This document shows positions 25,901-39,200 of a stretch of 64,000 nt of DNA, one piece after another. A model generated the notes under the pieces. That model saw only the letters and a program-made list of their open reading frames with translations. It had not been told where the DNA came from and searched no databases. Position numbers and translations under genes: made by a program. The number at the start of each line of letters is the position of its first letter. Position 1 is the first letter of the stretch. The stretch covers positions 62,001 through 126,000 of the forward strand of contig WBMZ01003016.1 in NCBI GenBank assembly GCA_013400975.1, in the 5' to 3' direction. Origin of the DNA: Atrichornis clamosus. Taxonomy: Eukaryota; Chordata; Aves; Passeriformes; Menuridae.

Positions 25901-28900
25901 GAGAATTACAATGAAAATTTACTCTCTTTTTGCATCACTTTTCTGACCCTCAGATTTCCCCACCTTCATGAGTGTGATGATACTAACTGATATTTGGAAA
26001 GTTTTTTTAAGATTTCCGAGTCCACAGGCCTAGTTAACTGTTACTCTACTCAGACAAAATCTCCCATGCATTGCATTATTATGCCATTGTAGAGATAATA
26101 ACAGTGGTAAAAGTGTTTGTGAGAAAAATAAGAAAGTTGTTTTTTCTTGAAGGCATTCAATGACAAAAATACTAATGAGGTCACCTGAGATCAAAGACTA
26201 TCCTGGAATTCATGGGCATGTTTATATTTTATACCTTTAAGCTTTGATATGACTGTCTAGTAAATATGTTTACAGCTTAGCCTTGTAAAAATCCCTGATT
26301 TCCTGGTTTACACGCTTTCATTTAAAGTGGATTGCACTTGATCCATCTGTTTGATGGGACTGTTGTTCTTTTGTCTTACGAGTAATAAAACTTCTGTGGG
26401 TAGGACATTGCATTTTGTTCTGGCAGCTGCAGGAAACACTATCACTAATTCTTGAACAATGGGTCTTTCTATTGACTGCATAAATTATTTCTTCCAGAGC
26501 AAAAGAATGAAGATTTCAAATAGTTATAAACAGTAAAATAAAGAGAAGCTTGGGATCAAAGGACAAAAAGACGACACAGATTTCTTTTCATCATGATAAA
26601 GAAAAGATATACAAATGCAAATGAAATCATTGGGGTTTCCTTCAGAGCCTTTATGCCATTTTCTGAAGTGTGCCATCTCCTAGGGACTGCAGACCTCAGA
26701 ACCTACCTCTGCCTGCTCCAGCCACAGGATACTTGCCTGCGTAGCCAAAATGCCTTGAATTGCAATAATAAGCTAACTTATTTCAACTAACAAGGCATGA
26801 ATACTAGTCATCATTTCAAGCAGAGAAGAACAAGCCTTTATTGTACAGTGTCCCTGTTGGAATAGTAACATTGGACTGGAAGTGGCCCCAGGAATGAGAG
26901 AGTCTGTGTCTTTCATGCAGACATTGAAAGAGTTTCTCCTATATCACAGTCTTCTGCAGCCCGTTATTCACAAAACATTTTCTGAAGCCTTTTAACAAGT
27001 CAAGACCCTTAGTACTCACCTCTAAAAAATACAGCAGAGCAAATTGCCAAAGCAGGAGGTCAGGAAAGATAACTGCCAAACCCATGTTCATAGTCCTGCA
27101 GGAGCAAACGATTTGTTAGGCGAAAATGCCCAGGGGAGCCTAAGAAACCAGTGAGTCCACTTCTACAGAATGAGGCATCACTGCCCTCTGTGCTACCAAC
27201 TGGACATGGAGGAATAGTCCCTCCAGGTTTATGACTGAGGATATGAAAGGAACACTCCAACCAGACTGTGAAATACTGCCAGAAAGCTTTGAATTTTTTT
27301 TCAATGAGAAATGTTTTTCTGCTCTAGGAAATACCTCTGTGTTCTTCAGAGCACAGTGAAGATACTACCTTCACATCTCCTTCAGTAAAATCAGAGCTTT
27401 CCCTCTAAATAAAGTAAATTTGTAATATCTTTATGGGTAGTCTATATCAGTGCTAAAGCGTAGTAAGATGAAAGCATTTTGAAATATACATCCTTAACAT
27501 AATTCTTCTAAGGTCACTCAGGTTTTGGTATCTGTCCTTCTGCATGAGCTTTGATCCTTACACTGTGAAAATCCCACTGGACATGCTAATAAATATTTTC
27601 TTTACAGTGCTACTCTTTTCGGTGCATTATGATAATAACAATTTTTTGAGCAACAATAATAACTTGTATCAAGACTAAAACTTCCACAAAACATTTCCAA
27701 GGAGTTTTGTTGTCTTGCATTATACTGTAAAACAATAGTGTGTTTAAACAATAGCAGAGATTTGGCAGAAAATAATTTGCTGTGAATTCCATATATAAAG
27801 AGTGGGAGACAGCATAATGGAGTTCAGTTCAAGGAGCAGCATCTTTTCTAGATGCATCTTATTTCAAGGCCAGACAGTCTCAGAAAGCACCTATCCACGT
27901 AGAAATATCCTTTGGGAAGACATATTGCATTAAAAGTATTTCTATTATCAAGAACTTCTCTGAGTGAGATAATTGTTCAGCACATTGCTCTGTTTTTAGG
28001 ATGTGATGCATGGGAAAAAATGAAGATTGTTTTGAGAAAGCTGGAAAAAGAAGCTTTATCTTCCTATGAGAAAACATATAAAACACGCAAACACACATAC
28101 ACAAATAGATATAATGCCCACATCATTATTACCATTTCAAAACACATTTATTCTTTGCAAATATTTGAGATGAGTTTATAAAAAGTGATGGGATGAGATG
28201 AATTCCCTCGAGAAGAAACCTCTTAAGCCTACATTAACCAAAGAACTCCCAAGAAGGGCTTTTTAGTGTTTCTCTGCCAGGGAAGTTTGGACAAAACCTA
28301 GCCTTTCTCTTTTCAGACCCAAAGGCAAATTCAATTTCTTTTCCCTATTAACTTATTACCAAAGAAACTGTAACTGAAAACTGCAAGAGAAGATGACAGA
28401 TCTCTTGAGAAAGAAGGAGAAAAAGACTTTAGAATTTAGGACTCAACTACGAGGAAGATGATACTAGACCTGATTTTGATTTTACTTTACTCCTTTAAAT
28501 ATATTTCCTTTGGTGTTGAGATACTGATCAGCATGCTACAGATACCATAGATAGGACTGATACTGCTGACAGTGCTGGATCTAGGGAGACCCACAGATTT
28601 GCAACATGCCATACCAGTGACAGAGCTCTGTGTGGAAACTTTAACATTTTTTCCTCATGCCTCACTTTTGGCTGTGGATTTTTCCATAACAGTTAGAGAT
28701 TCCAAAGGAAATAAGAGCAGAAGCAAATAAATGAATGGACTGCGGTTAGAAAAGGAAATGTTTATTCAAACACAAGAATAATACCAGTTCTAGAAATCTG
28801 AATTCTTCTTGTGTGTTGTTGTTTACTGAGGACATCCAAATGGATATTTACTCATGATGAGCAATATCTAAGAGGTCTAAAGTTTTATACCAGATTAATT

Positions 28901-30214
28901 TATCTGTTCTTAAAGTTCTACTGGCCTTTTTTGAAAATCCATTGCACTGTAGACTTAATCTCTTCGTAGCCATTTGCATTCTAGTTTTTCAGATGAAAAG
29001 AGAATATTTCATTTACAGTTATTAGGAATCCATACAGAGCACATACTTTGTATTCGCTTGTTTACTAGTACTTGTTAACACATAATAAATATAACATATT
29101 ATTGAATTGTGTAGGAGTGAGGAAGAAATTATTCTGCTAGTTTAAATACATATGTGTACAGTGTGTGACAGTAGAAAGGCATTGTCATTAGGGTAGATGA
29201 TATGTATTTTGCATGTGCAAAATTGATCTGCTTTGAGCTAAATGTGCTCTAAAATACATCTGTTTTCTACACTGGAAAGCAACCAGCAGCAATTTCATTT
29301 ACAAGAAATAACTAGAGATCAACTTGGAACAGAGGAACAGTCAAGGATGTTTTAAAGAAAAAGTAAAAAAACATGACTGTTCTTTCCAGTTTCTGTCTGT
29401 TATATTTGCCTCAGAACTCATGACATTGACGTACACAGCCTGAAATTAATAACTAAAATAACAATGGTGGTGATAAAAGCACATATTAGGACCTGAAAAC
29501 TGTTACCATTACAAGACAAATCTGAGAACATCACTGCCTTTGTTTTTGAGTGTTTAGGGAGAACCCCTCACCTCTGAATTTATGTAGTTGTTTTAGGTTC
29601 AAAATTCAGTTCAGCAAACATATGTGAACACAAAAATGTTGTTCTTCCTGTTAACCGATTTAAAGGAGTTCCACTTTCCCTTGCTTCGAGGTGAGTTTAC
29701 TGAAATTCTGTAATAATTCTGTGTCTGAATGATCCCTATATTAATTTCTCCTTTTATTTCTTTTCCATTCTTTACCACAGTTGATTTGGAAAATTGATGC
29801 TGTAAAAAATTTCTGTGTACTTTCCGTGATCTTATCTGATGGTGGAAAAGCAGAATGACTCCCAGCCATCCTGACCTTCAGGGCACTCACAATTTGCAGT
29901 TTGAAATCCTGTAGGTGACACCACCTGCTCTGGATGAGGCCAAAATGAATCTATGATCTGGGTCTTTCAGTATTGCAGATGGTGACTGAACCATCAGAGC
30001 ACCTTCCAAACTGCTAAAGGGTCTTTTAAACATTCTGTGTTATGGAGTACAAAAATCATGCTTTGAAATATCAGCTGTTTTTGCTAAGTGGAAAGGTATG
30101 GATTAAGTTGAAGGGTGATTGACATTTTTTCTAGCCCTCACTCCTTACACATCACATTTTCCCCCCTTTTTTCTTATCCATAAAGCAGATGAGTAGCTTT
30201 TTTTAAATATGAAT

Positions 30215-30237
30215 ATTAATTCATTTTAGGAATTAAT
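30215..30237. repeat. Short inverted repeat ATTAATTC / GAATTAAT
   Basis: Eight-base arms at 30215-30222 and 30230-30237 flank a seven-base spacer. Each arm contains a TAAT/ATTA homeodomain-type core. This could be a binding-site pair inside a non-coding element or a chance arrangement in AT-rich DNA. Confidence 0.4.
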
Positions 30238-30786
30238 CAAATGTCATCCATCTTGACCAGGCAATTTCTGCATCAGGCTCATGGAAGATAATGAAGCATA
30301 GTAGTTATTTTAGATAATGATAAACATTAACATTAGCTAGAAATAAAAAAACCTGAGTAACAGAATGTGGCTACACCATTTTCAGACATTTTAGTCTGCT
30401 GTCTCTGTGAGTATGGTAGTAGAGGGCAACATATTTTCAATTTTCAACTTATAGCATGGGAAGGAGCCTCTTTCAATAAAAGAGATGTTATTGTGTATTC
30501 TACTGCTTATCACAATAAATCAGATTTGTGTAGCAGCGCAGAAGTCAACAGTCCTGTTTCTATACCAACACCAATAATATCAGTAACTATAATAAAATAA
30601 TCTAAACTTTTATGGGTAAATACTTGTCCAGAAGCACTTTAAGCAATATGGCAAAAGTTATATGGAAAGATGTTTCAGTTAGATCCCTAAATCTATATTT
30701 AGGCATCTGTTTGACTTTCCGCTGCTGACAGCCAGAATGGGGTGGATTTATGTCAATTTTTGTACAGAAAATCATTAAAACCTATG

Positions 30787-30946
30787 GTATAAGAAACAGA
30801 GAATTTCCTGAATTGAAAGGGACCCACAAGGATCACAGAGTCCAACTTCTAACCCTGCACAGGACACCCCAAGAAGATTATCATGTGCCTGAGAGTGTTG
30901 ACTCTGGGACTGCTTCTTGGATTCTGGCAGGCTGGGTGCTGTTGAC
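30787..30946 (-). mobile_element. CR1 LINE 3' end, decayed fragment
   Basis: A minus-strand CR1 fragment of about 160 bp. The + strand keeps GGGACCCACAAGGATCACAG, AGTCCAACTTCTAACCCTGC and CATGTGCCTGAGAGTGTTGA, in the same order as the copy at 4061-4430. The terminal CATAGAAT repeat has decayed to AAGAAACAGAGAAT. The element breaks off near GGTGCTGTTGACC, well before the blocks still present in the 4061 copy, so it is both truncated and diverged. The open frames that overlap it on either strand (30750-31025 plus, 30775-30957 minus) are repeat-derived and should not be annotated as genes. Confidence 0.88.
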
Positions 30947-33900
30947 CTTAAGGACACAACTTATCGGATCTAGAACAGCCAATGTGTTTTTGCTGATCCT
31001 GGTGTATGTTCATCGGGGCTATTAATTTATGCTAATCTAGAAAAAAGCTGTCAGAACTAAAACCATCCCACCCTTCATGCTGATCATCCCCAAACAGCAG
31101 GGTTGTTAGCTGTGCACTTCAGCTTTGCTCGTGTCTGTTCATAAGAATCTGTCTGTGGTTTTCAAGTGAAACGGAATATTTTGTTGTGAGGATTTGTGTA
31201 TCTCTGAGAAATTTGTGAGTGGAATGAAGAAGAGCAAGACTAGCCAAATACCATACCGGTGTCTCATTTCTCTGAGATTGGATCCCCAAGGACACGCTGT
31301 CAGTCAGGTTAACCCTTCTGCTCTCAGATCTTCATGCCTGCAGAGTGGCAGTGAGCAGCAAGATGCAGCTCTCCAGAAATCACCACCATTACTTGTTGAT
31401 GACTCAGAGTTGCAAACTCCTTGGATCCCTCAAGGAGCAGAGAAAGTGAGACTAAGCAAACCCAGGAAAAGGAACAAGAATTACAAGTTCTGTGAACCTG
31501 CATGGGAACTTGTCACACTGGTTGGGCCCGTTGTAACACCATAGCGGTAGTTTTTAGTATGGAACCCAAGTTAATAAAAGGATTACAAAATCTTTTAAGC
31601 TGTAGTTAGGCCAATTCTTAATATTAGGAAAGAACAGTTATTAGAAATAGCAGGAGTTACATTTTTTAAAACTTCTGCAGAATAGAGTCCCTTAGGAAGG
31701 GTAATATACTGGTTTGTTTTATGACTAAATTGTGACCACAGAGTAAGTTCCCCAGGGTGACTGAGGGGATAGAAGAGGATATTCCGGCTGACAGATGTGG
31801 TTGGTGAAGAACTCAAGGAGGCTATCTCACAGCACAGTAGAAAAAAGGCATAAAGGTGCCATTAGAATAGCTGAACAGTTAGAAAAGAAATCAAAGTTCA
31901 AGCTGGTGTAAAAACACAATTTCTCCCGAGAGAAGCCTCCCTTAGTCTGGTGAAGCACAGGAGCCAAGTGCTCTGATGCAGACTTTAATAACCTTAAGGA
32001 GAGGGAAGATGGGGAGATCCTGTGGTTCTGGTATACGTTGCTGTGCCTTTGCATGACCCCTGATCCACGTGGAAGTCTTGAACAAGACTCAGGATTCCCC
32101 TCTCTTGGGAGAAAGCAGTGATTGTTGGACAGCAAGGCTGCACATCCTTCTGCATGGTCTCTTCTACCTTATTCATTATTTCTTTTTTATTTAGAGAGGC
32201 ACAGCTTTTCAGCTGGGGAAGAGGCTTCTCTTACCAGCTCATGCTGACACCCCTGAGCTTGTGTCTTTCTGTTGGTATTTCACAAGCAGGTGCTTACAGG
32301 TGATCTTGCCTGTAACCATAAAAGGGAGTTTCTAACCTGGCAGGTAGCTGCATTGCCTCATTGGAAAAGGGTTCCCTGTGCATCCGCCCATTTTCCATGT
32401 CTATGTTTGCATGAGATCTGACATAGCTGAGAAACAACTGCCTTTTAAGAGAAAAAAAAAATTCCCTCTGATAAAAAATCACTTCCAAGAAAGCAAATAC
32501 ATGGAGACAAGAAGGTCTCACAGGGCTGCCAGGTCCTTGCCATCCTGCTGAAGCACTACCTGCTTCCACTTTTTTTTTAATGGATGAATAGCCAAAGGAA
32601 AAGATAAAGTTTCTGCCAATACCAAGAATATTGAGAAGTTGTATCTGATCCCAAGTACCTCAGGTATAAATAATACCCCAGACAAAATAGGTGGACATCA
32701 TTGTAAGAATATCTAAATGATTCTTCCTGAACTGACCAAATATTTATATATTTTTGTGTGTAAAATGGGACCTGAGATCAAAAGAAGGAATGCTTAGAAA
32801 ATCCAGATTTCTGAAGTCAAGACCTACAATAAAAACAGGCTTTCACACCTACATAGCATACAACAACTATGAGCATTTTCATTCAACTGCAACAAAAAAA
32901 ACTTCAGAAGAAACCTTGACTTCTTTTTCACATGATGTCACTCAAGAAATACATGTGATCTTCTAAAACTCTGACAGTTCTTGCAAGTTTGTAGTAAATA
33001 CTGACTTAATTCTTCCTATTTTCAGCTGGCACAGGATAAAGTAACCCTTACAATCAGTATTGCATGAAGTCAGTGGGAAAGATCAAAGGGAAAGATTGCT
33101 GTGCAGTCCACATGGCCTTGTGTTGGGATTGACGTCAGTGCTGTCGGTTATCTGCAAATGTACATTCAGTGTAGGCACAAGTAGGTCTCTGGCTACTGTG
33201 TGAGGGAGTCGGGAGCTGGACTTCACTCTTGTTTGTGATCGAGGACTTGAGTTCTGTTGAGTCAAATGAGAAAAGACTTTCTTAAAATTCATGTTACAAC
33301 CTATAAAGGAAAAGGTTCCTTAACTGTCTGGTAACATAAATCTTCAGGTGGTGCATTTATAATAGGATGCCAATTGTTAATATTCCTGAGGCCACATTAC
33401 TTTACTTTTCTTGTACAATAGCTATAGTCATCAAATACACTATTATTATTTAGTATTATTCTAAGGAATTTGTTCTAGATAAAAGAAGGTGTTGACACTA
33501 CCAAAGTAAAAGCAATAGTGCTTGAGAAATTAGTTTTACAGTCTCTCAATGAATGTCTGAATCAATACCTTTAGTTAAGACATCAGATGTTAATTACTAA
33601 TATCTTCATGTTCCCTTCCATGTATTGACCTTTATGATTTATATTATATTTTATGATTTAGGCTGTACTTTGCCCATGGGATTGAGATACTGAATGTTTG
33701 TTTTTTGTTTCTGCTCTGTAAAAGTGGGGATTACAAACATTTAGGCAGGGAGAATGATGGACACAATTACCTTAGGAGTAATGTAATTTCTCCTGCATCC
33801 TGATAGCACTCATGTGGAGTCTTAATCTCTTTGGTTTTGAAGTGGGAGCAGGGAAATGAGTCAGGCATGCATGGTGGCTGTAGGAAGGGGAAGGCACTAC

Positions 33901-35861
33901 AGAGGGACTGAACACTTGCTGAAGGCTTTGCAAAAGCCCAATCAGGCATTTTCAAACTGTTTCTGTCTCTGGATTTTTACTTTTATTAGTGCTGACCCTT
34001 ACCTTTCACTTACACTGGAATAAATCTGCACTAACTTCACTGAAGATATAGTTTTGTAAATTATCTATAAGAGACTGTGGTAAAAAAGCCAATAACTTCT
34101 AGGATTCAGACTAGTTCTCTTTATTATGAATTCTGTTTCTTCAGTCTTACAAACTCAGTTCTGTAAATTCTTCTAATGTCTCTGGCAATTTCCAGTTTGA
34201 GTGTTTTCTGCTGTGAACACGGAATAAAAGTTCTCTGAGAAAAACTCCACAGCCCGGCAATAAAGGGTAATTGTCCTTCTTTCCACGGTCTTCTTTCCTG
34301 CACGCTTCCTTCCACTTCACTTCCTGCAGGACTGTTGTAAGAGTTTCAACCTGCCAAACAGCTTCAGACAGCTCCTGAAACTCATGTCAGTCTGTCTGTC
34401 CCTCCAGACTTACAAAGCCTCAGGCCTGGAATGAGCAAAATTCAACTCTGCATAAGCAGCAGACCTTGTCTTATGTAGTAGAAGGGTGTGAGATAGGAAA
34501 TGGGAAAATGTTTCCTTTCCAGGAGGTACAAGTTAAATTGAAACCGTGTGTGGCAGAGTTCTTGTTGATGGCCTTTTTTGAGAACATCCACCTGCTTCAT
34601 AACTTTCTTTTACTTCTAAATTCTTTTTCTGAAGTCCTTCTTAAGGCAGTTGTTACTTTATTTTACTTACTGGAGAAGTAAAAATACAATAATATATAAA
34701 ATATTTGCAATGTTATGGTAAAAACTATGCCATCACTGATGTCAAAAGTGAGGGAGTACAATTTGTAGGCTTGTAGTTTTATTAAACATTGCATTTTACA
34801 TGGCTTTTCCTGTCACTGTTGTTTAATTAAACAGCACTGTCTAACAATGTGCATCAGCTTTTGTGGTGTCAGTGGAAAAGGAAAAAACACCGAGCAATGA
34901 CGTTGTATTGATGCCACAAGCCAGGCACAAGTGTCTCAATTAGATGCTGATTTGAGGAACTAGACACTGTTGAGTTCAGGGCTGTAGAATATGTTCTTAT
35001 TTTCTTTCTTTTGATGTAAGCTCCCAGTAAATAAAACAGCAATGATGCAAAGGAAGTTTGCACTAAATATTGCTACAATGCTCATAGTAGCTGTAGAGAG
35101 AGTTCACTGTGTTCTCGCTTTCAGTGTGGTTTGTGGTCTCCAAACAGCACGGAAATTGGCTGATCAAAAGGTGCAGTTGTGATCTTCGTCATTATGATGG
35201 CAGAATAATCTATATGGTGTAGCTGTGGATATCCTGTCAAATAAAACAAATGCACAAAGGCTTTGTGGCAGCACTGTGGGCTAGTTTGGACACTTGTCCC
35301 AGCAGTTAATCTTCAGGTGAATCCACTCTGAGGTTGTGAAGTTGCCTGGTGTAAAAATGGTTATCATCAGGTATTACAGATCCACCAGAAATGTCATATT
35401 TCAGATGTTCAGGTGTTCATCACACCTTCCTATAATATGAGAGCTTTGGTTGCTCCTTACCTGAAAGGAGTAAGGGTAAGGCTATTTAAACAGCCAGTCC
35501 TGGATGCTCCCATTGCATGGGTGATAATCCTTCTAACACTTCTGGACACTGAACTTCGCAACATTTAAGGGGATATCTAGGTCATGGCTAGGACATTCTT
35601 CTATTGAAGAAGAACAGAATAAAAAAAGTCGGAGATCAGATTATCAACCTCATGGCAGTTCTTTTGCACCAGTGGGCACAGCAAAGTTGGAGAGCAAGTT
35701 GGACTGGCTGTGGACTACCAGAGCCAGCCATGGGCGGGCAGGCTGGACACGGTGATGCGCTGCCAGAGCCCCTGTTGCCTGAGGTGTGAAGTGCTTAGCT
35801 GGGAGAAGTCTTTGGTGCCTGATAAAAGAAAAGTTCTTGTGTAAGCCAAAAGAAGCTAAGG
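30947..35861. other. Non-coding unique sequence with one unclassified GC-richer patch
   Basis: No gene recognised. The open frames at 31194-31544 (plus, 116 codons) and 31827-32135 (minus, 102 codons) have no family motif. The segment about 35630-35810 is clearly richer in G and C than its surroundings (for example GCCATGGGCGGGCAGGCTGG) and directly precedes the CR1 at 35862. It does not match the CR1 sequence expected upstream of that point, so it may be a different, unclassified insertion. Confidence 0.55.
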
Positions 35862-36265
35862 TGGGAGCAACTATTCATTGAGGTGGCATTGTTCAACAGG
35901 GAGAAGAGAACGCTCTGGGGAAATTTTACTGTGGCCTTCCAGTAAAGGAGTGTACAAGAAAGATAGGGACAGACCCTTTAGTAGCAGATCTGAAGAGATA
36001 GGACACGGGGTAATAGTTTAAACTAAAAGAGGATAGGTTCAGAGGAGATATAAGGAAGACTTTTTTCCAATGAGAGTAGTGAAACTCTGGAGCAGATTTC
36101 CCAGAGAAGTGTTGAATGCCCCACCCCTGTAAACATTCAAGGTCAGGTTGGACAGGGCTCTGAGCAACCCGATCTAGTTGTAGATGTCCTGGCTGATTGC
36201 AGGGAGTTGGACTAGCTGACCTTTAAAAGGTCAGTTCCAACTCAAACTCTTCCATGATTCCATGG
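35862..36265 (+). mobile_element. CR1 LINE, classic 3' end
   Basis: A plus-strand CR1 copy of about 400 bp. Diagnostic blocks appear in order: TGTGGCCTTCCAGTA, GATAGGACACGGGGTAATAG, GATATAAGGAAGACTTTTTT, AACATTCAAGGTCAGGTTGG, CAACCCGATCTAGTTG and GGAGTTGGACTAGCTGACCT. It ends in a mutated terminal repeat, TCCATGATTCCATGG. These blocks encode the C-terminal tail of ORF2 in an intact element. Here the frame is interrupted by small changes and nothing longer than a short peptide is open. The subfamily differs from that of the 4061 copy and resembles the widespread chicken-type CR1 3' end. The left boundary is uncertain by some tens of bases. Confidence 0.93.
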
Positions 36266-39200
36266 ATTATAACTCCAGGGGCTGCTGCCTAGGCAACTGT
36301 ATTTTATTCTTGCATGAGGAAATGGGAGAAATACAAAATTTGCAGAAATGTGCAGAAAAATGACAGGCAGACCAATGAGCTAGTCTGCACAGACTTGTGT
36401 TTTTCTCCTTGCCATCAGAGAAAAATTTGATTGCCAAGCTAATTTGCCTCTTTAACTCATTTTAAGAGGTCATGAATGAACTCATTGCCAAGGATACAGC
36501 CATCCTAGAGGAACTAGTGCCAGGATCCTTTTATCTATGCATTGACTGCCTGCTTCTGGAATAGCTGTCCAGGCCTTGAGCCAGGTCTGCCTGTGTGTGG
36601 GTGTGTGAATGAGCAGCAGGTTGTTGCTTCAGCAACTGCTGGGAGACAGCTGTCCTCTGCCTCCCTCTGAACTTAAAGGTGGTCACCCTGAAGGACTCAG
36701 TTTCTGAAGGCTGGGTGTACACACACAGACAAATGACCCCCAATCCACCTTTTTGGTTAGGTTTCTAAAGTAAGACTTTTTTTTTTTTTTAAAGCATAGA
36801 AGGGATTTTTTTTTTCCAGAAAGTGTTACCTTTGCAGTATATAAAGGACTTCTTTGGCATAAGGTGTTAAACCTGTATGAAAATCTCATGATCTCCCAAT
36901 GGTCTTATATTCACTGTACAATCCACTCCTTATGTGCTAATCTGGCTGTAAGTAAATGAATAAGATTGAAGCTGCTTTTTTTCCAAAAATAAGATGGATA
37001 TGTAATAGAGGATGTATAATATAATCTAATCTTCAACCAAATGTCAACAGAAAAATTTGATTTTCATGATGTTCACAAACCCTAGATAAAGTCCCTAAAT
37101 AGCTGTATGACTAATTCCAATCTTATTTTTAGGTAATAGTAAACAAAGGATATTAGAAGTTTTTGCCTTGCTTCGCCCTTACAGGTCTGTTTTCTGTAAA
37201 TAAATCCATAGGAGGGCAGAAGAACAAAAATCCAAAGGATGAGAATACAGCTCCAGGTGGCAAAGTACCATGTGAAAAAGTTGGTGTATATGTTGTTCAG
37301 CATGAAGAATAATATCCTGAAAATAATGTAGTAAATTCTGTTATCTATAGGCTATCTTGATTTCATGTTTACAAGTAGAAAAACACTCTTATCCTAGTAC
37401 CTTATCCTTATCTTAACACCATACTCTGAACACCTTTAGTTTCCACTGGTATCTGCAACATTTCTAATCTTCTAAAAATCATGAGAAACAAACCTGTGCA
37501 TAAATCAGTTGTAACTGCAGTATATGTCAGGTGTAAATGATCAGAACTTAGTCAATGAAGCATGGAAGAAACATCTTTATATTAGCATTTCTTATCTGGT
37601 GTCCTATACCTTATTCAACAGTGCCAAGGTACTATTTTGCAGATTACACAAGGGAAATGAAAAATAATCTTTTTGATTAGTATTCATTAGAACAGCCACG
37701 TATTAGCAAATCTGTTGAGCAAGAAGATTTCCTTTCAACATATTCTCCAACTTCAACAACCAGAATGAATCCTATAAATTTAATTATTCAAAATGCATTA
37801 AGATGGATGAAGCCTTTGTAAAAATTAACTTAATGAGGTGGTCAGTTTTTCATGCCTCTTGATTCTTCCTCACAAAAAGGATTTTTTTCAGGCAGGCTCC
37901 TGTTTTCTTCCCACGCAAGTAGATACGTCAGTCCCTTCCACACAATGTGCGGCCCAATGTAATCAGGGCACAGACAGAATTATTGCCTCTGTGATTTTTT
38001 GGAGGAAGGAGATGGAGATAAACTTACATTTTGAACAAAGGTCTGAAATTTGCCCCTGACTTCAAAGTGGCAGCAGATATTTTTCACACAAATAGTGAAA
38101 ACAAAATTTGGTTATTCACCGTATTTTCTTGCAAACTATTCCATGGAATTTTCAGATATCCTTTTACATAATGATGTGATGGTGGAACACATAATGGTGA
38201 GTAGAAGGAACTCATAAATACATATTCACAGGTGAAGATGTTACATATGTATAAACTAATACTATTAAGCTGATTTATTTGTTTAAAGTCATAATTTCAG
38301 TCCTATACCCTTCTTTAAATTGTCCTAACACTAGAAAGAGTGTGCATGAGGTTAATTCTGTGGATAACTATGCAGAGTTCCTCTTACATTTTGGTCAATG
38401 TATAAAGGTTTCATGGCAATGAATGCAGAGGATGTGCCTGAAGGAGAGTGATTTACTCCAAAAACTTTATAGGGTCTTATAGTTCAAGGGTGCTCTAAAT
38501 TGTACACAGGAGACATCCTCTTTCCTTTGACTGTAGGGGGAGCTTCAGCAGCTCTCCAGACCTGTATGATGGGTCTCTCCGGTGATGCTGAGCCAGCACC
38601 AGCAAAGGTGCACCTCATTTTGAATGACCAGAACGCAACCAGAATGGCCACCCCTTGCACAAACTGAGGAGTAGGAAAATATTGAGATGAAAGAGGAAGA
38701 GGAAACTCTGTGTGTTCATCTGTGTGTAAAGGTTTTAAATTTAGTGTACATTCTACTGGTGAAATCATTAATCAAGATAAATGCAGAAGTGGAAAGAAAA
38801 AGAATTAAATTTAGCACTAGCCTTTTCAAATGGGAGACGTAGTTTCAGGGATATTTTAAAAACAGAAGCTCCATGCGACACATCTGGTTTTTGTGGGTCT
38901 CCTGTTGACTCCAGACTGAGTGCCACACAGCTGGTGGCTGGCTACAGAAGAGCTGAGACACAATTAATATACTAATTATAGAGGTCTGGTGTGTCTTTCC
39001 ACTTTGATGGAAAGTGGTGTTTCCACAGGAAAGCCTCTCTGTGGTGTTTCTTACTGTTTTGCCTATGGAGTAAATTCTGTCATAATCATGTGGAAACAAA
39101 GTGGAACATTTGGAAAATCAGAGCAAGTACACTGCATGAACTTGTAGCATTTTATGGGCTGAAGGGCAAAGAACATGTTCCAATGTAACCTAGGAAAGTT

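Larger units (their letters stand above)
14641..30786. other. Long non-coding stretch, no gene or transposon recognised
   Basis: Sixteen kilobases with no element I can classify and no convincing exon. The longest open frames are 122 codons (16678-17046, plus), 113 codons (20744-21085, plus) and 107 codons (16919-17242, plus). They overlap each other or opposite-strand frames and show no domain. Patches near 16850-17120 and 20300-22000 are somewhat GC-richer and could be decayed insertions, but I cannot assign them to a family. Short landmarks are a 16-T run at 18857-18872, a repeated TCAGAATTCACA motif at 20807-20835, a T11A7 block at 22883-22900 and an inverted repeat at 30215-30237. Several AT-rich stretches, such as 24900-25050 and 17460-17720, have a texture seen in conserved non-coding DNA, but only alignment could show it. 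Confidence 0.65.

Noticed and set aside
29490..29515. AAAACTGTTACCATTACAAG, considered as a miR-451-like sequence
   Set aside because: It has mismatches in the seed region and no complementary arm nearby to form the expected hairpin.
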